From Alicyclobacillus acidocaldarius subsp. acidocaldarius Tc-4-1 (lineage in GTDB: Bacteria; Bacillota; Bacilli; Alicyclobacillales; Alicyclobacillaceae), in the NCBI RefSeq assembly GCF_000219875.1, contig NC_017167.1, forward strand, positions 2,937,361-3,001,360: a DNA stretch of 64,000 nucleotides, given 5' to 3'. The notes beneath the pieces are model-generated. The model saw only the letters and a list, made by a program, of their open reading frames with translations. It had not been told where the DNA came from and searched no databases. Below are positions 60,355 through 64,000 of this stretch, in pieces (positions within the stretch are counted from its first letter, which is position 1; each line of letters opens with the position of its first letter). The translations under genes were made by a program, and so were the position numbers.

Positions 60355-60885
60355 ATGTCCTCCGTGGTGCGCAGAACGCCCTGGGCAGCGATGGCGGCCT
60401 TTTTCGCAGCTCAAAGCGCCATCACGCTCGCCCTTTACCTTGTGTGCGGCGTTCTGTCGATTCTGACGATTCCACTGACAGGATCCTACGGCTACGCCAT
60501 CTCGGGCCCTGTCACCTTTGCGCTGTACGCCCCCATCTGGGGTATCATTTGGTGCGCCTCCTACCAGAACAGCGGCATGCAACACTTCACAGCCAAGCTC
60601 GCGGCCGCCACGCTTCCACTCGTCGGCCTGACCGCACTGTACCTTGCATTCCACCCAAGGCCCGATGATCGCCTGATGATCCCCATTCTCCCGCAGGACA
60701 TCCATTTTCAATTTGCGGCTCTCATGACGCTCACGCTGCTCTTCCCCTGGTACGCGGTGGTGTGGAGGAAGAGCCTGGCCAGCCTCCGCCGCGCCTCGCG
60801 GTTTACAGTGCTCATGATGCCGACCGCCATCGCAGGCGCGCTCATCTATGCCGCAAGTTACACCATGCTACCCGCGAACTGGTGA
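60355..60885 (+). CDS. Multi-pass membrane protein, unknown
   Basis: 176 residues with five likely membrane helices (AMAAFFAAQSAITLALYLVCG, GYAISGPVTFALYAPIWGIIW, LAAATLPLVGLTALYLAF, QFAALMTLTLLFPWYAVVW, VLMMPTAIAGALIYAASY). No catalytic motif. TGAGGAGGT precedes ATG. It lies 120 nt before the G1 peptidase; a link with it is unproven. Confidence 0.6.
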   Translation: MSSVVRRTPWAAMAAFFAAQSAITLALYLVCGVLSILTIPLTGSYGYAISGPVTFALYAPIWGIIWCASYQNSGMQHFTAKLAAATLPLVGLTALYLAFHPRPDDRLMIPILPQDIHFQFAALMTLTLLFPWYAVVWRKSLASLRRASRFTVLMMPTAIAGALIYAASYTMLPANW

Positions 60886-61005
60886 CCGGCGTGGAAGCCC
60901 CACCCAGAGGGTTTTCGCCAAACTGTTTTGAATACGGGTTAGATAGCGAGCTTTGCAAGACTCGCTCGTTCCACACCGCACCATCAAAAGGGGGATCTGT
61001 GCGTG

Positions 61006-61818
61006 ATGAACACCAAGGCATGGAAAGCGCCAGCTTTGGCAACCGCATCGCTTCTCGCGGCTGGAGCACTGGCGGTATGGCCGCACATCTCGGCAGCACC
61101 TGTAGCACCCGCCATCTATCACGCGCCGCGGCAAGCGCTGTCACCGAACACGGCGCCGAAGCCCAACAGTATCCAGGCGTCCAGTTTCGGCTGGTCCGCC
61201 TCGAACTGGTCCGGGTATGCGGTCACCGGCAGCACGTACAACGACATCACGGGCAACTGGATTGTGCCCGCGGTGAGCCCCTCCAAGAAAAATACGTACT
61301 CATCCAGTTGGATTGGTATTGATGGTTTCAACAACAGCGATCTCATCCAGACCGGCACCGAGCAGGACTATGTGAACGGCCACGCGCAATACGACGCCTG
61401 GTGGGAGATCCTCCCCGCGCCTGAGACCGTCATCTCCTCCATGACCATCGCACCGGGAGATCACATGAGCGCTCACATTCACAACAACGGCAACGGGACC
61501 TGGACCATCACCCTGACCGACGTCACGCGAAACGAGACGTTTTCGACCACGCAGTCGTACTCGGGCCCCGGCTCCTCCGCCGAGTGGATCCAGGAGGCGC
61601 CTGAGATTGGCGGCCGGATCGCCACCCTCGCGAACTACGGCGAGACCACGTTCGATCCCGGCACCGTGAACGGCGGCAACCCGGGCGTGACGATGTCCGA
61701 CGGCGGCTACATGGTGCAAAACAACGCGGTGGTTTCGGTGCCATCCGCGCCCGACTCCGACACCGACGGGTTCAACGTCGCGTACGGTTCCAACCAACCG
61801 AGCCCGCCCGTATCTTGA
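61006..61818 (+). CDS. Secreted G1-family glutamic peptidase (eqolisin)
   Basis: 270 residues. Signal peptide at 1-30 (APALATASLLAAGALAVWPHISA), short pro-region, then the eqolisin fold: WSASNWSGYAVTG, the catalytic Gln region SSWIGIDGF and GTEQDYVNGHAQYDAWWEILPAPE, and the catalytic Glu in AEWIQEAPEIGG. G1 peptidases use a Gln-Glu dyad and are most active at acidic pH, suiting an acidophile. GTG 61003 or ATG 61006 after AAAGGGGGATC. A hairpin follows. Confidence 0.9.
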   Translation: MNTKAWKAPALATASLLAAGALAVWPHISAAPVAPAIYHAPRQALSPNTAPKPNSIQASSFGWSASNWSGYAVTGSTYNDITGNWIVPAVSPSKKNTYSSSWIGIDGFNNSDLIQTGTEQDYVNGHAQYDAWWEILPAPETVISSMTIAPGDHMSAHIHNNGNGTWTITLTDVTRNETFSTTQSYSGPGSSAEWIQEAPEIGGRIATLANYGETTFDPGTVNGGNPGVTMSDGGYMVQNNAVVSVPSAPDSDTDGFNVAYGSNQPSPPVS

Positions 61819-61861
61819 TGGCCTCGTCGAGATGAGATTCTGCTCCGACAAGCATGTCGCG

Positions 61862-61889
61862 CCCCGGTCGGTCTGCAACCCGACCGGGG
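61862..61889 (+). terminator. Hairpin after the G1 peptidase gene
   Basis: CCCCGGTCGG and CCGACCGGGG form a perfect 10-bp stem with an 8-nt loop, 44 nt after the stop. No U-tract, but stability and location suggest termination. Confidence 0.55.
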
Positions 61890-61944
61890 CAGTGCCATCC
61901 GGATGAACCACGTTCCCCACAAGCACACCGTCATCCCGCGCGCC

Positions 61945-62850
61945 TCATGCCACCTCCGACGCCTTTGCCTGCTGAGGGATCCACGTCGGCCTCACCAGGA
62001 TGCAAATCAGCGCCGCCGTCACCACGATTGCAATGAGGCAAGCGGATGCGACGAACAGCACCTGGATGGATAGCCACTTCAGGAGTGCCCCATCGACCGC
62101 GTATGAAACGAGCCCGAGCACGATGGCTGCGGTCCATAAAATGGACATCACGGACGCGAGCGAAGACCCGCGAAACCAAATCTGGATGAGCGAGATGGAC
62201 TGAATGTTGACCCAGACGAAGGCCGCCATGCTGAGGGCCATCAGGCAGGCACACCATGCGACGTGCGGATAGAGCGGGATGAGGAGCCAAAACAACGTGC
62301 CCAAGTACAGGCCGCCCAACAACAGATGCACCGACACGCGAAATCGGCTTGTGAACGTCAGCAGCAACATGCCCGCGAGCGATCCGGCCGCAGCCTGACG
62401 AGGCCGGGATGTGGGAAGAACCAGGCTCGTGAACAGATACAGTGCCGCGACGATGGGGCAGGATGCCCAATAGGCGACCTTGGTGACGACGGGCGCCAAC
62501 ACAAAACTCGCGACCATGCGCCCCACCTGGCTTGTTCCCTGGATCAGCGCGTTGGCCTGCTGCCAGGACTCCTCAGGAAGAAGTTGAGGGACCGCCGTAC
62601 CCACGGCGGGGAAATACACGCCCTCCGTGAACGCCATTACGATGATGAAAGGCATCACGATCCAAAGGTCCGTGCGTGGAAACGAGACGGCCAAGGCGAC
62701 GCCGGCAGCCATGAGGGCAGCCACCGGAGAAGCGCGGCGCATCACGGCCACGGCAGGACTGCGCTTGTTCCACCACGCGGACGACGCTGAACCGACGACC
62801 CGCGGGATGGAGGTCAACGTCATCAAGAAGCCCGCGCCCTTGCGCTCCAT
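61945..62850 (-). pseudogene. MFS transporter lacking its N-terminal third
   Basis: 301 codons starting at GFLMTLTSIPRVVGSA, which corresponds to helix 2-3 of full-length MFS proteins, and continuing with EGVYFPAVGTAVPQLLP, ASFVLAPVVTKVAYW and a normal C-terminal half (GLYLGTLFWLLIPLYP). A TGA lies two codons upstream of ATG 62850 and there is no ribosome-binding site. About 100 N-terminal residues are missing, apparently replaced by the folD promoter and leader. Truncated remnant. Confidence 0.65.
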
Positions 62851-62868
62851 GTTTCAGCTTGCTATATT
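62840..62868 (+). promoter_or_regulatory. Candidate promoter of folD
   Basis: TTGCGC (62840-62845), 17 nt, TATATT (62863-62868). It would start a leader of about 220 nt that contains the riboswitch. It overlaps the 5' end of the truncated MFS gene. Confidence 0.5.
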
Positions 62869-62928
62869 CTCAGTGGAACCTTTCGAAATGGTGGGTTCTG
62901 TTTGCCATGCCTTCACAATCGAAGATGT

Positions 62929-63001
62929 TCCGCTGTGCGACTGGCGGCTTAGCGTGGAGCACCACGAGGGAGCACAGCGATATCTGCCGACCGCCTGGGC
63001 C
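62929..63001 (+). ncRNA. ZTP (pfl-type) riboswitch aptamer upstream of folD
   Basis: P1 is CGCTGTGC (62931-62938) with GCACAGCG (62972-62979). Inside are the conserved GACTGGCG (62939-62946), GTGGA-CCAC hairpin (62954-62965) and GGGAGC (62968-62973). The 3' conserved strand CCGCCTGGGC (62991-63000) would form the pseudoknot. Order and spacing match the ZTP riboswitch, which controls folD and purine genes in response to the 10-formyl-THF deficiency signal ZTP/ZMP. Confidence 0.88.
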
Positions 63002-63030
63002 CGACGCACCCAGGCGGTCGTTTGCATTTT
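62989..63030 (+). terminator. Riboswitch-controlled terminator before folD
   Basis: GACCGCCTGGG (62989-62999) and CCCAGGCGGTC (63009-63019) form a perfect 11-bp stem, then GTTTGCATTTT. The left arm contains the pseudoknot strand of the ZTP aptamer, so ligand binding should prevent the hairpin and let transcription reach folD. This is the classical ON-switch layout. Confidence 0.85.
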
Positions 63031-63097
63031 CGCGAGAGGCCAACGCCGGCTAACCGACCCGCTCGTTACCAATGCTAATCCCAGGAGGTTGTCCGCC

Positions 63098-63955
63098 ATG
63101 CCGAAACCGTTGCTTGGCCGTCCCGTCGCCAAAGCGTTGTCCCACGATGTCAGGAAGACCGTGGAGACCTGGAAGTCGCGCGGCGTGCAGCCGAAACTCG
63201 TGACCCTGCTCGCCAATGACGATCACGCCGCGAGCGTGTACGCCAACCAAAAGAAGCGCATCGCGGAGCGGCTCGGCATCCAGTGCGACGTGATCGAGCT
63301 GCCGCAACAGTGCGAGACGGAGGCGATTGTGCGCGAAATTCAGGCGCTGAACGACGATCCGTCCGTCCACGGCATCATGATTGAGATGCCGCTCGCGCCT
63401 TCGGTCGACGTGCAGCGCGTGGTGGGCGCGATTCACGCCTTGAAGGATGTGGACGGACTGTCGCCGTGCCACTCCTTCGCCAAGCCGACGCCGGAAGCCG
63501 CACTCTACCCCGCGACGCCGCTCGCGTGCATCCGCCTGCTCAAACACTATGGCTACGAGCTCAAAGGTGCCGACGTCACGCTCGTCGGCTGCGGTCAGAC
63601 CGTCGGCATGCCGCTCTTGCACCTGCTCATCGCCGAAGGCGCGACCGTGGCCGCGTGCCACGAGCACACGCGCGATGTCCGCGCCCATTTGCGCGACAGC
63701 GAAATTGCCATCGTTGCAGTGGGAAAAGGCGGCCTGCTCGGCCCTGACATGGTGCACGAGGGCCTGACCGTCGTCGATGTGGGTATCTCGCAAGGGGAAA
63801 ACGGAGACGTGCAGGGCGATCTCGCGCCGGAAGCCGCGGCGAAGACGAAGGCCTACACGCCAACGCCCGGCGGCGTGGGCGCCGTCACCACGGTGCAAAT
63901 CTTCGCCAACCTCATGCACGCCATGGAGCTCCAGGAAGCCGCAGGCATGGTGTAA
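63098..63955 (+). CDS. folD: Methylenetetrahydrofolate dehydrogenase/cyclohydrolase
   Basis: 285 residues; interconverts 5,10-methylene- and 10-formyl-THF. Catalytic Tyr-Lys pair in SVYANQKKRIAER, GIMIEMPLAPSVD, DVDGLSPCHSFAKPT, nucleotide site VTLVGCGQTVGMPLLHLL (GRSxxVG in most FolD, so the Arg-Ser is replaced by Cys-Gln) and TPTPGGVGAVTT. AGGAGG lies before ATG 63098. Regulation by the ZTP riboswitch supports the identification. Confidence 0.9.
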   Translation: MPKPLLGRPVAKALSHDVRKTVETWKSRGVQPKLVTLLANDDHAASVYANQKKRIAERLGIQCDVIELPQQCETEAIVREIQALNDDPSVHGIMIEMPLAPSVDVQRVVGAIHALKDVDGLSPCHSFAKPTPEAALYPATPLACIRLLKHYGYELKGADVTLVGCGQTVGMPLLHLLIAEGATVAACHEHTRDVRAHLRDSEIAIVAVGKGGLLGPDMVHEGLTVVDVGISQGENGDVQGDLAPEAAAKTKAYTPTPGGVGAVTTVQIFANLMHAMELQEAAGMV

Positions 63956-63973
63956 TCGCCTCGGTGCCAGGTG

Positions 63974-63992
63974 CAGGGCCAACGCGGCCCTG
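63974..63992 (+). terminator. Hairpin after folD (window edge)
   Basis: CAGGGCC and GGCCCTG form a 7-bp stem with a 5-nt loop 18 nt after the stop; the downstream sequence is cut off. Confidence 0.45.
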
Positions 63993-64000
63993 AGAGCGAC

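Overview
This window looks like chromosomal DNA of a GC-rich, spore-forming, acid-tolerant Firmicute, most probably Alicyclobacillus (A. acidocaldarius or a close relative). Three things point there. The left arm keeps the Bacillus order rpoE-pyrG-spo0F-tal-rho-rpmE-prfA-prmC-spoIIR. Sporulation genes (spo0F, spoIIR, a pbpG-type PBP) carry recognisable sigma-H- and sigma-F-like promoters. A secreted G1-family glutamic peptidase, an acid-active enzyme type, lies near 61 kb. All family calls come from reading translations and motifs; no database search was run.

Layout. 0.0-8.6 kb (minus): core block spoIIR (partial), prmC, prfA, rpmE, rho, transaldolase, spo0F, pyrG, rpoE; fbaA, which normally sits between spo0F and tal in Bacillus, is absent. 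8.8-18.2 kb (mostly minus): enoyl-CoA hydratase, pxpBCA (5-oxoprolinase), a GT2 glycosyltransferase on plus, speE-speB-DUF1934 (spermidine), and an acyl-CoA dehydrogenase with a quinone oxidoreductase. 18.4-25.8 kb: class A PBP, aminotransferase, several small or low-complexity unknown proteins, moaA and mgsA. 25.8-33.8 kb: pepP (frameshifted), alpha/beta hydrolase, two GNATs (one with an early stop), a thiamine-binding protein, a holin-like toxin peptide, a gluconate-type permease with gluconokinase, and a frameshifted phosphoesterase. 33.8-38.5 kb: a decaying sulfur region with metY split by a 1.68-kb IS1380-family element and a broken YeiH-type sulfate exporter. 38.8-48.4 kb (plus): a tightly overlapping carotenoid cluster with a CrtI-like FAD enzyme (in-frame TGA), folE, crtE, crtB, crtI, cytochrome P450, bipartite lycopene cyclase, a PlsY-like acyltransferase and a GT2 glycosyltransferase. 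48.4-54.1 kb: a scrap yard of truncated genes (DUF58, DinB, nuclease/transposase and MFS remnants) around an intact DinB protein and an aminoglycoside-type kinase. 54.1-64.0 kb: gnd with a LacI regulator, deoD, the acetyl-branch diaminopimelate genes dapH-ykuR facing patA, a membrane protein, the G1 peptidase, a truncated MFS gene, and folD behind a ZTP riboswitch.

How the parts work together. The carotenoid genes encode a route from prenyl diphosphates to phytoene, its desaturation, cyclisation and probable hydroxylation, followed by inferred glycosylation and acylation of the product; folE in the middle of this operon is unexpected. Gluconate uptake and phosphorylation (30-33 kb) and 6-phosphogluconate dehydrogenase with a LacI regulator (54-56 kb) could form one split regulon. 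folD appears to be switched by ZTP through overlap of the pseudoknot strand with a terminator. Between 26 and 38 kb four genes carry one-base length changes in homopolymer runs, so either this region is degenerating or the assembly has indel errors; raw reads should decide before any of them is called dead.
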